DNA of 23,718 bases from Clostridia bacterium (GTDB lineage: Bacteria > Bacillota_A > Clostridia > Christensenellales > CAG-138), in contig JAFZJT010000275.1 of assembly GCA_017553815.1 (NCBI GenBank), positions 1 through 23,718 on the forward strand, given 5' to 3'. Of the stretch, positions 6,631-14,474 are shown one piece after another. The notes under the pieces were generated by a model. It was not told the DNA's origin. It saw only the letters and a list, made by a program, of their open reading frames with translations, and did not search any database. Every line of letters begins with the position of its first letter. The stretch's first letter is position 1. The position numbers were made by a program, and so were the translations under genes.

Positions 6631-8340
6631 TCAGAACATGAGCGCAAGCATGAGCTTCATCATAACGCCCGAGAGATTTTCGGACATTTCCTCCATGATG
6701 GAGTTGAGCTGTTCCTCCGATTCAACGCGAACGGCGTCGGCAGTCGCTCTTTCAACGGTCGATTCCTTATCGGTGGTATGAAGATTGAAGCCGATGCTGT
6801 CGGGAGCATTTTCTCCGGCAACGACGCTGAGGCCGCTGATCGTAACCTTGTGATCGCTTCCGCCCTTGATGCTCTCTCCAACCTCGATCACAACGCCGAG
6901 CTTAGAACCATCTGCACCGATAATATCGATGTTGAATCTGCCATAGGGAATGCCGAGAACGGACTTGACTTCGGGATCGTATCCGTTTACCGTTACGTCC
7001 ATTTTAACTGCGCCACCATCCTCCGTCAGAGTCGCGGTGCCGCTTATCCTCTCACCCTCCTTGACGAGGTTTGTGATAAGATTGATGACGCTCTTGCCGT
7101 TGTCCTTCACGTCGAAATAGATGTTCTGCTCGAAGCCCTCGAAGGTGATGCTGCCCTTATCCCAGGCGATGTACTGAGCAAGCACTTCGTCGTCCTTTGA
7201 CACTACGCGCCAGGTGAGCTTTGCCTCTTCAATTGCCTTAACTATCTCCTCGCGGTCGTTGTTGATGGCGCCCGCTATCTTTTCAAAGATGGGGAGCAGG
7301 CCGTTTTCACCGAGCTTGATCTCGCCGTTTGAGCAAAGCGCGGAAAGAACGAGCTTCATGCCGCTCTCGCCAAGGCTGCTCTCTAAGAGAGTGAGGATAT
7401 GATTGGAAAGCGCCTTGTCGCTCTTAAGGCGCTCCGCCATCACCGGAAGCATTGTTGCGAGCCTTTCGGTGTTCGGAGTGTAGGTTATCTCGCGGCAATT
7501 GCCCGCATCCGCACCGAGGCTTTCAAGCTTGAATGCGCCGTCATTCTGAACGAAATCTTCGACGGCAAAGCCCTTGTAGAAGATATCCTCATAATCCTTT
7601 TTAAGCGCTTCAAAGCTCTTTTTGAGATCCTCGATCCTATCGAATTTAACTTCGATATCGTTATCAAACACATCAAGCGCTTCGCCATCGGTGTTGCTTC
7701 CCATGAGCTTGCTCAAAAGATCGCTCGTCAGCTCATAGCGCTTATCCGAAAGCTCGGGGATGTATACACCGAAGCCTTTTTCCGTTTTGTCGATCGTTGC
7801 CGTGATGATCGAAGAGCCGTTGTAGCGAAGCTGAACGCCGCTGAGGGACTCGCCGTCCTTGCTGTCGATCTGGAAAAACAGACTGAGCTTTGAGAGCTTA
7901 TCGGAAAGATCGATACTTCCCAGCCCAAGCTCATCGAGATCGAGCGCGCCAAGGTCGAGCCCATCAAGCTCGAAGGAAAGCTCGGCGTCGGTCGAGATAT
8001 TCTGAACAGCAGGCTTGTATTCGCCGCTCATAAGGCTTTCGACTGTGATGCCCCTGTCGACGAGTTCCTTATTCTTAATGAACTTCTCCTGCGCATCGAA
8101 GAAGCGGTGCATCGGGTCGCCCTTCTCCTTCTTGGGAATAATCAGGATGGCGGCGATAGCGGCAACGACTGCAAGTATGCCGATTATGCCGAGTATAATC
8201 CCCGTTTTTTTCTTCTTAGCCGTGGCGTGCTCCGCAGCGGCGTTTACGGTCTCCTCAACAACAGAAGTGGGAAGTCCGCAGGTTTGGCAGAACTTCTCCG
8301 TATCCGGGCAAAGCTTGTTGCAGTTGCTGCATTTTCTCAT
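6631..8340 (-). CDS. Zinc-ribbon membrane protein with large extracytoplasmic domain
   Basis: This is a 569-aa protein. The N terminus is a zinc ribbon with paired cysteines C4-x2-C7 and C18-x2-C21. A charged linker (KKKK at 42-45) leads to one transmembrane helix (about 47-70), and the remaining 500 residues are probably outside. The outer part starts with an Asp/Leu-rich repeat (LDGLDLGALDLDELGLG) and continues with strand-rich sequence and helical stretches. I do not recognise a catalytic domain. The ATG at 8340 was chosen because AAGGAGG lies upstream and a good promoter lies just before it; upstream in-frame ATG codons fall within or before that promoter. Proteins of this build in Firmicutes are often envelope-stress or lipoprotein-like sensors, but that is inference. 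It precedes an ABC exporter set and is probably transcribed with it. Confidence 0.85.
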   Translation of the reverse strand: MRKCSNCNKLCPDTEKFCQTCGLPTSVVEETVNAAAEHATAKKKKTGIILGIIGILAVVAAIAAILIIPKKEKGDPMHRFFDAQEKFIKNKELVDRGITVESLMSGEYKPAVQNISTDAELSFELDGLDLGALDLDELGLGSIDLSDKLSKLSLFFQIDSKDGESLSGVQLRYNGSSIITATIDKTEKGFGVYIPELSDKRYELTSDLLSKLMGSNTDGEALDVFDNDIEVKFDRIEDLKKSFEALKKDYEDIFYKGFAVEDFVQNDGAFKLESLGADAGNCREITYTPNTERLATMLPVMAERLKSDKALSNHILTLLESSLGESGMKLVLSALCSNGEIKLGENGLLPIFEKIAGAINNDREEIVKAIEEAKLTWRVVSKDDEVLAQYIAWDKGSITFEGFEQNIYFDVKDNGKSVINLITNLVKEGERISGTATLTEDGGAVKMDVTVNGYDPEVKSVLGIPYGRFNIDIIGADGSKLGVVIEVGESIKGGSDHKVTISGLSVVAGENAPDSIGFNLHTTDKESTVERATADAVRVESEEQLNSIMEEMSENLSGVMMKLMLALMF

Positions 8341-8392
8341 GATAATTCCTCCTTTTTGATATGGTATGTTATTCACACATATCTCTGAGCAT

Positions 8393-8421
8393 ATTTTATT
8401 GTAAAATCCGCGCTTTGTCAA
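8393..8421 (-). promoter_or_regulatory. Sigma-A type promoter of the zinc-ribbon/ABC operon
   Basis: On the minus strand, TTGACA (8421-8416) and TAAAAT (8398-8393) are separated by 17 bases. This is a near-consensus housekeeping promoter, with an expected start near 8386 and a leader of about 45 bases before the AAGGAGG and ATG at 8340. Confidence 0.75.
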
Positions 8422-8501
8422 CTTGTTTTTCGATGTTTTAGCTGAATTGGAGTACATTCCTTTATCAATCCGGTGTACGAATCATGGCAGCGGTTTCGGG
8501 G

Positions 8502-8981
8502 TCAGTCCGAGAGTATAACGCGCCATGCTTCGACGAGCCTTTCAAGGCTCCATGCGGCGTTGGCGGGGCTTGTTGAGGGCAGCGGTATCGCCTTGATGCA
8601 GGATATTGGCTCGATATGCTTTTTATAGAGCTTTTCGGCGGTTTTTCCGTTCACATAGATGCGCTCGATGCAGGAACGCTCGAGAATCGGGCGGATATCG
8701 TTTGCCTCGGCATGTTTTATGCTCGCATCCGATGAACCCGATATCTCGCACGATTTTATCACATCCCACAGGGCGATCCGATGACGAAGCAAAAACGCAC
8801 GGCGCTGCTCGGTCGTTTCGGGGAAAGCAGCCTTGAAAACCGACGACAATACGCGATAGAACCGATTCTGAGGATGAGCATAGAAGAACTCGGCTTCCCT
8901 TGACTTTACGGACGGAAAGCTGCCGAGTATGAGTATTCTTGATCTCTCATCATAGAGCGGCGGAATCGGATGCTCCTGCAT
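8502..8981 (-). CDS. DNA-deoxyinosine (hypoxanthine) glycosylase, UDG family 6
   Basis: This is a 159-aa base-excision repair enzyme that removes hypoxanthine, the product of adenine deamination, from DNA. The first active-site region reads ILGSFPS (residues 18-24), then HPQNRFY (36-42). The Asn at position 39 corresponds to the catalytic asparagine I recall for the family 6 enzyme of Methanosarcina. The second motif is LPSTSPANA near the C terminus, the counterpart of the DNA-inserting loop of uracil glycosylases. The length fits the family. I chose the ATG at 8981 because AAGGAG sits seven bases upstream and the family's N terminus ('PPlyd..s.iLiLGSfPS') then begins where expected. Two ATG codons around 9006 with AAAGGA are a possible alternative. 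It is divergent from the MarR operon. Confidence 0.88.
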   Translation of the reverse strand: MQEHPIPPLYDERSRILILGSFPSVKSREAEFFYAHPQNRFYRVLSSVFKAAFPETTEQRRAFLLRHRIALWDVIKSCEISGSSDASIKHAEANDIRPILERSCIERIYVNGKTAEKLYKKHIEPISCIKAIPLPSTSPANAAWSLERLVEAWRVILSD

Positions 8982-9115
8982 ACTCAATCTCCTTTTCGTT
9001 TTCATCATTATAATCCTTTGAAAGCAGCATTTCAAGCCTCTTGAGTTCCATGTTTTGGAAGCTCGCCCGTATCTCGGCATATCGCAATATATTGCTTTTC
9101 AACGTCCGTTTGCCG

Positions 9116-9144
9116 TTGACTTATCGGTAAAAAGAGAATAAAAT
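9116..9144 (+). promoter_or_regulatory. Sigma-A type promoter of the MarR-ABC operon
   Basis: TTGACT (9116-9121) and TAAAAT (9139-9144) are separated by exactly 17 bases. The expected start is near 9151, which leaves a leader of about 140 bases before the MarR gene. Confidence 0.72.
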
Positions 9145-9145
9145 A

Positions 9146-9164
9146 TTAACCGCTTAATTGTTAA
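9146..9164. promoter_or_regulatory. Operator-like palindrome at the MarR promoter start site
   Basis: TTAAC and GTTAA are inverted around nine bases, immediately after the -10 box and across the expected start. MarR proteins usually bind AT-rich palindromes of this size in their own promoters and block transcription, so autoregulation is the natural inference. Confidence 0.45.
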
Positions 9165-9185
9165 ACACTTTACGGTCGGCAGTCT

Positions 9186-9278
9186 ATGGCGCGCGCATAC
9201 GGATATAATGTCTTGGCGCATATCTTTGCCGATCGGACGCGCGAACGATTTGCCGCACAGCGTTCATCGATCGCTTGA
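9186..9278 (+). CDS. Possible 30-aa leader ORF before the MarR gene
   Basis: An ATG at 9186 opens a 30-codon frame whose TGA (9276-9278) abuts the Shine-Dalgarno sequence of the MarR gene (starting about 9278). It lies inside the expected 5' leader. Its own ribosome site is weak (no clear AGGAG), and the Arg/Ala-rich product is unlike any peptide I know. A translated leader could couple MarR expression to ribosome state, as a leader ORF does for bmrCD in Bacillus. It may equally be chance. Confidence 0.22.
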   Translation: MARAYGYNVLAHIFADRTRERFAAQRSSIA

Positions 9279-9293
9279 AGGGAGGTGGCTTTA

Positions 9294-9788
9294 TTGGCAA
9301 ACGCCGAACACAGGATCGGAAAAAGGCTGCACAGGCTCGATCTTTTGATGCTGCTGCATCTTAGGACGCACGGCGAGGATCTGATCCCGCCGTCGCAGAT
9401 GAGGATGCTTGAATTCATCGAAAAGAACAACGGATGCACTCAAGCGGAGGTTGCGGATGCGATGCAGGTCTCCCCCGCTTCCGTCGCTCAGAGCATAAAG
9501 CGAATGGAGGCTTCGGGCTTTGTGACAAGGGAGGTCTGCAAGGGCAATCTTCGGGCAAACAGCCTGCGCGTTACCGCCGAGGGCTCTGCCGCGGCAAGAA
9601 ATTGCCGCGTGGTATTCGATGAGCTTGAATCGCGTATGTTCCGGGGCTTTTCAAGCGAGGAAAAGCAGCTTACCAACGATCTTATTACAAGGCTCATAAC
9701 AAATCTCGAGCCCGATGAGGTTGGCTCGATGAACAACGCCGAGCTTTCGGAGTTTGTAAACGCGGAATCCGGAAAAAGCAGGAAATGA
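9294..9788 (+). CDS. MarR family transcriptional regulator
   Basis: This is a 164-aa winged-helix regulator. After an N-terminal helix for dimerisation come the DNA-binding elements: FIEKNNGCTQAEVADAM, then the recognition helix VSPASVAQSIKRMEASG, then the wing around REVCKGNLRANSLRVTAEG. The start is an unusual TTG at 9294. It lies eight bases after a strong GGGAGG (9280-9285), whereas the in-frame GTG at 9285 overlaps that site and would be too close. The gene stands 30 bp before two ABC exporter genes on the same strand. A MarR repressor with two half-transporters is a common Firmicutes drug-export arrangement, and the regulator probably represses the operon until a toxic ligand binds it. 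Confidence 0.9.
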   Translation: MANAEHRIGKRLHRLDLLMLLHLRTHGEDLIPPSQMRMLEFIEKNNGCTQAEVADAMQVSPASVAQSIKRMEASGFVTREVCKGNLRANSLRVTAEGSAAARNCRVVFDELESRMFRGFSSEEKQLTNDLITRLITNLEPDEVGSMNNAELSEFVNAESGKSRK

Positions 9789-9818
9789 TAAAAAATCGCA
9801 GGAAACAAGGAGTTGTAA

Positions 9819-11585
9819 ATGCTTAAAAAATTCTTCCCCGCCGTGCGCGGCTACGGTTGGCAGTCCCTCGGCGCATCGTTCATGATCATTCTTGAGGGAA
9901 TACTCGAGATAATGATACCTTTCTTTATGACCAAGCTCATAAACGAGGGTATCGATATCAAGGTCATAAAGAACGGCGTCGAAATCGCACAGCCCGATAT
10001 AAACATCATAATCAAATACGGAGCGCTGATGCTGCTTATGGCGGTATTCGCACTGATAACCGGCGCGCTCTGCGCCCGCCTTGCTGCCGTTGCGGGCACT
10101 GGCTTTGCGATGAACCTTCGCAATATGCTTTTTAGGAAGGTTCAGGATTTCTCATTCTCAAACGTTGATAAATTCTCCTCCGCAAGCATCGTCACGAGGC
10201 TCACGACCGACGTTACGAATATTCAGAATCTCTACACGATGCTTATAAGGATGACGGTTCGCAACTTCATAATAATGATAACCGCTTTCGTATTTGCGGT
10301 CGCGGTGAACGCACGGCTCTCGCTCGTTTTCGCGGTCACGATCCCCCTGCTTGCGATCGTCATGTTCTCGATAGTTTTGATCGCGCATCCGTTTTTTGAA
10401 AAGATGCTCAAAAAGCTCGATCTTATGAACGCGAGGGTTCAGGAGAACCTAATCGCGATCCGCGTGGTCAAGGCGTTTGTCAAGGGCGAGGACGAGAAGG
10501 TCAGCTTCAACGACTCCGCGCTCGCGCTCAAAAAAGCGCAGGTAGCCGCCGAGCGCATCGTAATTTGGAACAACCCGATCTCCCAGTTCATCTTCTACGC
10601 CGCAATGGTCGCGGTCTGCTTCTTCGGCGGTCAGCTCATCGTCGGCGGCAAGATGAAGGTCGGCGATCTTTCGGGCTTCCTTGCATACATCGGCCAGATC
10701 CTCGCAAGCGTTATGATGCTCTCGATGGTGTTCGTCAGCTTCATCATCACAAGGGCATCGCAGAAGCGCATCTCCGAGGTGCTTGACGAGCAGATCGACA
10801 TCAACGACGACCATGCGGACGCTTCCCTTGAGGTTGCGAACGGCAGCGTTGAGTTTGAAAACGTCAACTTCTCGTATTCTAAGAATCCCGACAACCTTAC
10901 GCTTTCCGGCGTGAATTTCTCCGTCCGCTCCGGCGAGACCGTCGGAATCATCGGCGGAACGGGCTCGGCGAAAACCACGCTCGTTCAGCTCATACCGCGC
11001 CTATACGAGGTGCTTGAAGGAAGCGTTCGAGTCGGCGGCCGCGACGTGCGCGAATACAAGCTGCACACGCTTCGCGACCAGGTCGCCATGGTGCTTCAAA
11101 CGAACCTTCTGTTCAGCGGCACGATCGAAGAGAACCTGCGATGGGGCAACGAAAACGCTACCCAAGAGGAGATCGAAGCGGCCTGCAGAGCTGCCTGCGC
11201 GCACGATTTCATAATGAGCTTCCCAAACGGCTATCAGACCGACCTCGGTCAGGGCGGCGTGAATGTTTCCGGCGGCCAGAAGCAGCGCCTCTGCATCGCC
11301 CGCGCGCTATTGAAGAGCCCCAAGGTGGTCATACTCGACGACTCTACGAGCGCCTGCGACACCGCCACAGATGCTTCGATACGAAAGGCGCTTCGCACCG
11401 AGCTCGCGGGCACGACGACCTTCATAATCGCGCAGCGCATCGCCTCGGTTATGGACGCGGACAGAGTCATGGTTCTCGACGACGGAAAGTTGGTTGCCTT
11501 CGATACGCCCTCGAGGCTGCTTGAAACGAACGGGATCTACAGAGAGGTTTATGAATCCCAGATGAAAGGAGGCGAAGAGGAATGA
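9819..11585 (+). CDS. ABC exporter half-transporter, degenerate-site subunit
   Basis: This 588-aa half-transporter of the multidrug exporter type has six transmembrane helices (about residues 15-310) followed by an ATPase domain. Walker A reads GGTGSAKTT (379-387), with Ala384 in place of the usual third glycine. The signature is VSGGQ (483-487). Walker B is VVILDD with Asp508 where the catalytic Glu should be. In heterodimeric exporters such as TM287/TM288 and BmrCD, one subunit has exactly this Asp substitution, making one of the two ATP sites degenerate. The partner is the next gene, whose start overlaps this stop as ATGA. AAGGAG precedes the ATG. It is probably induced through the upstream MarR regulator. 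The substrate is unknown; drug or peptide export is likely. Confidence 0.92.
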   Translation: MLKKFFPAVRGYGWQSLGASFMIILEGILEIMIPFFMTKLINEGIDIKVIKNGVEIAQPDINIIIKYGALMLLMAVFALITGALCARLAAVAGTGFAMNLRNMLFRKVQDFSFSNVDKFSSASIVTRLTTDVTNIQNLYTMLIRMTVRNFIIMITAFVFAVAVNARLSLVFAVTIPLLAIVMFSIVLIAHPFFEKMLKKLDLMNARVQENLIAIRVVKAFVKGEDEKVSFNDSALALKKAQVAAERIVIWNNPISQFIFYAAMVAVCFFGGQLIVGGKMKVGDLSGFLAYIGQILASVMMLSMVFVSFIITRASQKRISEVLDEQIDINDDHADASLEVANGSVEFENVNFSYSKNPDNLTLSGVNFSVRSGETVGIIGGTGSAKTTLVQLIPRLYEVLEGSVRVGGRDVREYKLHTLRDQVAMVLQTNLLFSGTIEENLRWGNENATQEEIEAACRAACAHDFIMSFPNGYQTDLGQGGVNVSGGQKQRLCIARALLKSPKVVILDDSTSACDTATDASIRKALRTELAGTTTFIIAQRIASVMDADRVMVLDDGKLVAFDTPSRLLETNGIYREVYESQMKGGEEE

Positions 11586-13537
11586 GCAACAGCACAAGAG
11601 CACCCAAGGCATCCGAATCCGTTGCGCGCGGCCCCGGAATGCGCGGCGGTCCCAAATTCGCCAAGCCCAAGAATACGAAAGGCACTTTTCTCCGCCTTCT
11701 AAAGTATTTTAAGCCCTATATCATGACGCTGATAATCGTTACTGTCTGCATCATCGCCGCCGCCGAAGCCAACGTCTACGGCACGGCGCAGCTCAAGCCG
11801 ATAATCGACGATCACCTCTCTCCGATGGTTAAAAACGGCGTGACCGCCGAAAAATGGGGCGCGTTTATGACCGCCATCATCAAGATGGGCATAGTGTACG
11901 CGCTCGGCGCGGTCTGCATCTACATCCACTCGAGGCTGATGCTCAAAGTTTCCACCGGTATACTGTCCGACATCCGCAGGGAGTTGTTCGCAAAGATGCA
12001 GAAGCTGCCAATAAAGTATTTCGACACTCACACGCACGGCGAGATCATGAGCCGCTACACGAACGACGTCGACAGTATGCGCGAGATGCTCGGGCAGAGC
12101 GTTCCGAACCTTATCAACAGCTTTTTCCGCGTAACGAGCGTTTTCGTGATGATGGTCATACTCTCCCCCACGCTCACCGTTATCACCGTCATCATGCTGT
12201 TTTTGATGATTTTCGTTGTCAAAACGCTCGGCAAGCGCAGCGGCGCGTTCTATAAAAAGCGTCAGGCGGCGCTCGGCGTTGCAAACGGCTATATCGAAGA
12301 GATGACCGAGGGTCAGAAGGTGGTCAAGGTATTCTGCCGCGAAGAACTGACCAACGCGCGCTTCGCAGAGCTCAACGATAACCTTCGCAAGGCCGAGGCT
12401 AGCGCGAACACCTGGGCGAGCATACTCATGCCGATCATGGGCAACCTCAGCTATATCCAGTACGCGATAACCGCGGTGCTGGGCGCACTGATGGTAGTTG
12501 CCGCGCTCAAGGGCAATTATCCCGCTATCCTCACGCTGACGACCGGCGCGCTTATCACCTTCCTTCAGTACACGCGCAACTTCGCTCAGCCCATCACGAT
12601 GATGAGCCAGCAGTTCAACTCCATACTTGCAGCTCTCGCGGGCGCGGAGCGCATCTTTTCGCTTATAGACGAAACTCCCGAAGAGGACGAGGGCAGCGTT
12701 CGCCTTGTGAACGCAAGGCTCGATGAAAGCGGCGCGCTTATCGAGTGCGTGGAGCGTACCGACGTGTGGGCTTGGAAAACGCCCGAGGGCGAGCTTACGA
12801 GAGTTCGCGGTCACGTTATCTTCAAGGACGTTACGTTCAGCTACGACGGCGAGAAGACAGTTCTTGACGATATCAGCCTCTACGCAAAGCCGGGTCAGAA
12901 GATAGCCTTTGTCGGCTCCACCGGCGCGGGCAAGACCACCATCACGAACCTAATCAACCGCTTCTACGACATTCAGGAGGGCGAGATCACCTACGACGGC
13001 TTCAATATTCGCGATATAGCCAAGGACGATCTTAGGCGAAGCCTTGCGATGGTATTGCAGGACACGCATCTTTTCACCGGCACCGTTCGCGAGAACATCC
13101 GCTTCGGAAGGAAGGATGCGACCGATGAGGAGGTCGAGAACGCGGCGAAGCTTGCAAACGCGCATTCGTTCATCATGCACCTCCCCGAAGGGTACGACAC
13201 CAGGATCGTTGACGACGGCGAGAACCTCTCCCAGGGTCAGCGCCAGCTTCTTGCGATCGCGCGCGCGGCCGTTGCCGACCCGCCGGTGCTGATACTCGAT
13301 GAGGCGACCAGCTCCATCGACACGCGCACCGAGGCGCATATCGAGCGCGGTATGGATGAGCTTATGCGCGGGCGCACGGTTTTCGTTATCGCCCACCGCC
13401 TCTCCACCGTTCGCAACTCAAACGCGATCATGGTTCTTGAGCACGGCAAGATAATCGAGCGCGGCGACCATAAGGAGCTTATCGCGCAGAAGGGCAGATA
13501 CTATAAGCTCTATACGGGAGCTTTTGAGTTGAGCTGA
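11582..13537 (+). CDS. ABC exporter half-transporter, catalytic subunit
   Basis: This is a 651-aa partner half-transporter. A Gly/Lys/Pro-rich cytoplasmic N-terminal extension of about 35 residues precedes six transmembrane helices. A linker of about 50 residues that includes WAWKTPEG leads to the ATPase domain. Walker A is GSTGAGKTT (445-453), Walker B is VLILDE with the proper catalytic E574, and the histidine switch is in VFVIAHRLS. The signature is LSQGQ (549-553) rather than LSGGQ, the variant I associate with TM288-type subunits, whose signature faces the degenerate site. The set of substitutions across both subunits therefore fits an asymmetric heterodimer. Translation is coupled to the preceding gene by an ATGA overlap with AAAGGAGG upstream. 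A terminator follows at 13584. Confidence 0.93.
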   Translation: MSNSTRAPKASESVARGPGMRGGPKFAKPKNTKGTFLRLLKYFKPYIMTLIIVTVCIIAAAEANVYGTAQLKPIIDDHLSPMVKNGVTAEKWGAFMTAIIKMGIVYALGAVCIYIHSRLMLKVSTGILSDIRRELFAKMQKLPIKYFDTHTHGEIMSRYTNDVDSMREMLGQSVPNLINSFFRVTSVFVMMVILSPTLTVITVIMLFLMIFVVKTLGKRSGAFYKKRQAALGVANGYIEEMTEGQKVVKVFCREELTNARFAELNDNLRKAEASANTWASILMPIMGNLSYIQYAITAVLGALMVVAALKGNYPAILTLTTGALITFLQYTRNFAQPITMMSQQFNSILAALAGAERIFSLIDETPEEDEGSVRLVNARLDESGALIECVERTDVWAWKTPEGELTRVRGHVIFKDVTFSYDGEKTVLDDISLYAKPGQKIAFVGSTGAGKTTITNLINRFYDIQEGEITYDGFNIRDIAKDDLRRSLAMVLQDTHLFTGTVRENIRFGRKDATDEEVENAAKLANAHSFIMHLPEGYDTRIVDDGENLSQGQRQLLAIARAAVADPPVLILDEATSSIDTRTEAHIERGMDELMRGRTVFVIAHRLSTVRNSNAIMVLEHGKIIERGDHKELIAQKGRYYKLYTGAFELS

Positions 13538-13543
13538 TAAGGC

Positions 13544-13578
13544 AATTCAAAATTCAAAATTCGTAATGCATAATTTAG
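13544..13578. repeat. AT-rich heptamer repeat, about five units
   Basis: The units AATTCAA, AATTCAA, AATTCGT, AATGCAT and AATTTAG follow one another with a strict period of seven, directly after the exporter stop codon. Such AATTC-type heptamers occur at edges of small non-coding repeat elements in clostridial genomes, as far as I recall. No matching element end is visible in the next few hundred bases. Confidence 0.5.
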
Positions 13579-13583
13579 TTGTG

Positions 13584-13612
13584 AAAGCGGTTCCGGAAGC
13601 GGACCGCTTTTG
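13584..13612 (+). terminator. Terminator of the MarR-ABC exporter operon
   Basis: The arms AAAGCGGT (13584-13591) and ACCGCTTT (13603-13610) form a perfect 8-bp stem around an 11-base loop. The T run at the end of the second arm carries one base past it. The position, about 50 bases after the exporter stop codon, fits an intrinsic terminator with a short U tract. Confidence 0.65.
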
Positions 13613-13653
13613 CATTTGGGAAGGCATTGCCGCGATCCGTTCCGAAAATATAT

Positions 13654-13735
13654 CCAAGTAAACTTGGCAAAAACTGTTGACAAGTTTACTTGGCATATGT
13701 ATAATGCTGACAATAAAACTTGGCAGATGCCGAGT
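13654..13735 (+). promoter_or_regulatory. Consensus promoter with operator array of the XRE cassette
   Basis: TTGACA (13677-13682) and TATAAT (13700-13705) are 17 bases apart, a perfect housekeeping promoter. Two near-palindromes of one sequence flank and overlap the -35 box: CCAAGTAAACTTGG (13654-13667) and ACAAGTTTACTTGG (13680-13693), centres 26 bp apart. Together they form a perfect 13-bp inverted repeat. A third, less perfect copy lies in the leader: ACTTGGCA and TGCCGAGT inverted around two bases (13718-13735). ACTTGGCA occurs three times in this stretch. A repressor bound here would block the promoter; the XRE protein encoded at the end of the cassette is the obvious candidate. Confidence 0.8.
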
Positions 13736-13761
13736 AATGAAGATCGGAAAGAGGTTTATTT

Positions 13762-14094
13762 ATGAACAAGGAAGATATCTTGAACAAAGCACGGGACGAG
13801 CGCGAACGCCGTCAAGGCGAGGATGAGCATTCGCTCGCGGTTATCGGAAGGGCGGGCTATATCGCCTGCTACGCGGGCGCGTTTGCCTGCATAGTATTCA
13901 CGCTTGCTCAGCGTATCAAGACTGGCGGGTATTTCGACCCGAAGCCCGGAGCGATATTCTTTTGCATGTGGGCGGTCATGTTTCTCTATCGCGGAATAAG
14001 GCTCAAAAGAACGCATGAAACCGTTGCGGGCGGAGGTTTTGCCGCCCTCGCCGTTGCGCTCACTTTGGTCTGCTTCTTTCATTTGATGAAATAA
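13762..14094 (+). CDS. Small membrane protein, DUF6442-like
   Basis: This is a 110-aa protein. Its N terminus, MNKEDILNKARDE, is a charged helix, and three hydrophobic helices follow (about residues 30-48, 60-77 and 89-108). The opening motif and layout resemble proteins I know as DUF6442, which have no assigned function and often sit beside a small XRE regulator. GAGG precedes the ATG. The next gene is a paralog: both begin MNKE-(D/E)-IL-(N/E)-KAR and have a similar helix pattern, with different inner sequence. First gene of the three-gene cassette, under the perfect promoter at 13677-13705. Confidence 0.8.
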   Translation: MNKEDILNKARDERERRQGEDEHSLAVIGRAGYIACYAGAFACIVFTLAQRIKTGGYFDPKPGAIFFCMWAVMFLYRGIRLKRTHETVAGGGFAALAVALTLVCFFHLMK

Positions 14095-14129
14095 CTGGTA
14101 TCCGGCGAATAAATTAGGATGAAACTTAA

Positions 14130-14462
14130 ATGAATAAAGAAGAGATCCTTGAAAAGGCAAGACTTGATGGCATTCTTTCAGATGAGCGCAGCCGTTCTGT
14201 TGCCGACAAAGCCGGCAGCTTCGCCTGCATAATAGGCTGCCTTATTTGCTCGATACTCCATTTCGTTCTAAAAGCAAAAGGAGTTCATCCCGCCGCGCTC
14301 AGCGCAATTTGGCTGATAATTGCAGGAATGAGAGGTACAGAAGAGATATATAAATCTATTGTGTTAAAAAAGAAACGCTACAAGATCGATATTGCACTCC
14401 GAACGCTGATCTTTATTCTCGTGCTGTTGCGCTTCATAGGCGATTATTTGGAATGGATGTAA
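14130..14462 (+). CDS. Small membrane protein, DUF6442-like, paralog of the preceding gene
   Basis: This 110-aa protein has the same length as its neighbour. It starts MNKEEILEKARLDG, then has a helix pair around SFACIIGCLICSILHFVL and AALSAIWLIIAGM. A basic loop (LKKKRYKID) is followed by a final helix, LIFILVLLRFIG. The position and the conserved start suggest tandem duplication followed by divergence. The intergenic gap is 35 bp with a modest AGGA before the ATG. The two proteins may form a membrane hetero-oligomer; this is inferred from pairing only. Confidence 0.8.
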   Translation: MNKEEILEKARLDGILSDERSRSVADKAGSFACIIGCLICSILHFVLKAKGVHPAALSAIWLIIAGMRGTEEIYKSIVLKKKRYKIDIALRTLIFILVLLRFIGDYLEWM

Positions 14463-14474
14463 CGAGGTGGGAAA

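Noticed and set aside
9204..9209. TATAAT between the MarR promoter and the MarR gene
   Set aside because: No acceptable -35 element lies 16-18 bases upstream, while a full promoter is present at 9116-9144.
11699..12814. Minus-strand 371-codon frame within the second exporter gene
   Set aside because: It is antisense to an unmistakable ABC exporter; the His/Arg/Asp-rich product is an artefact of GC-biased codon positions.
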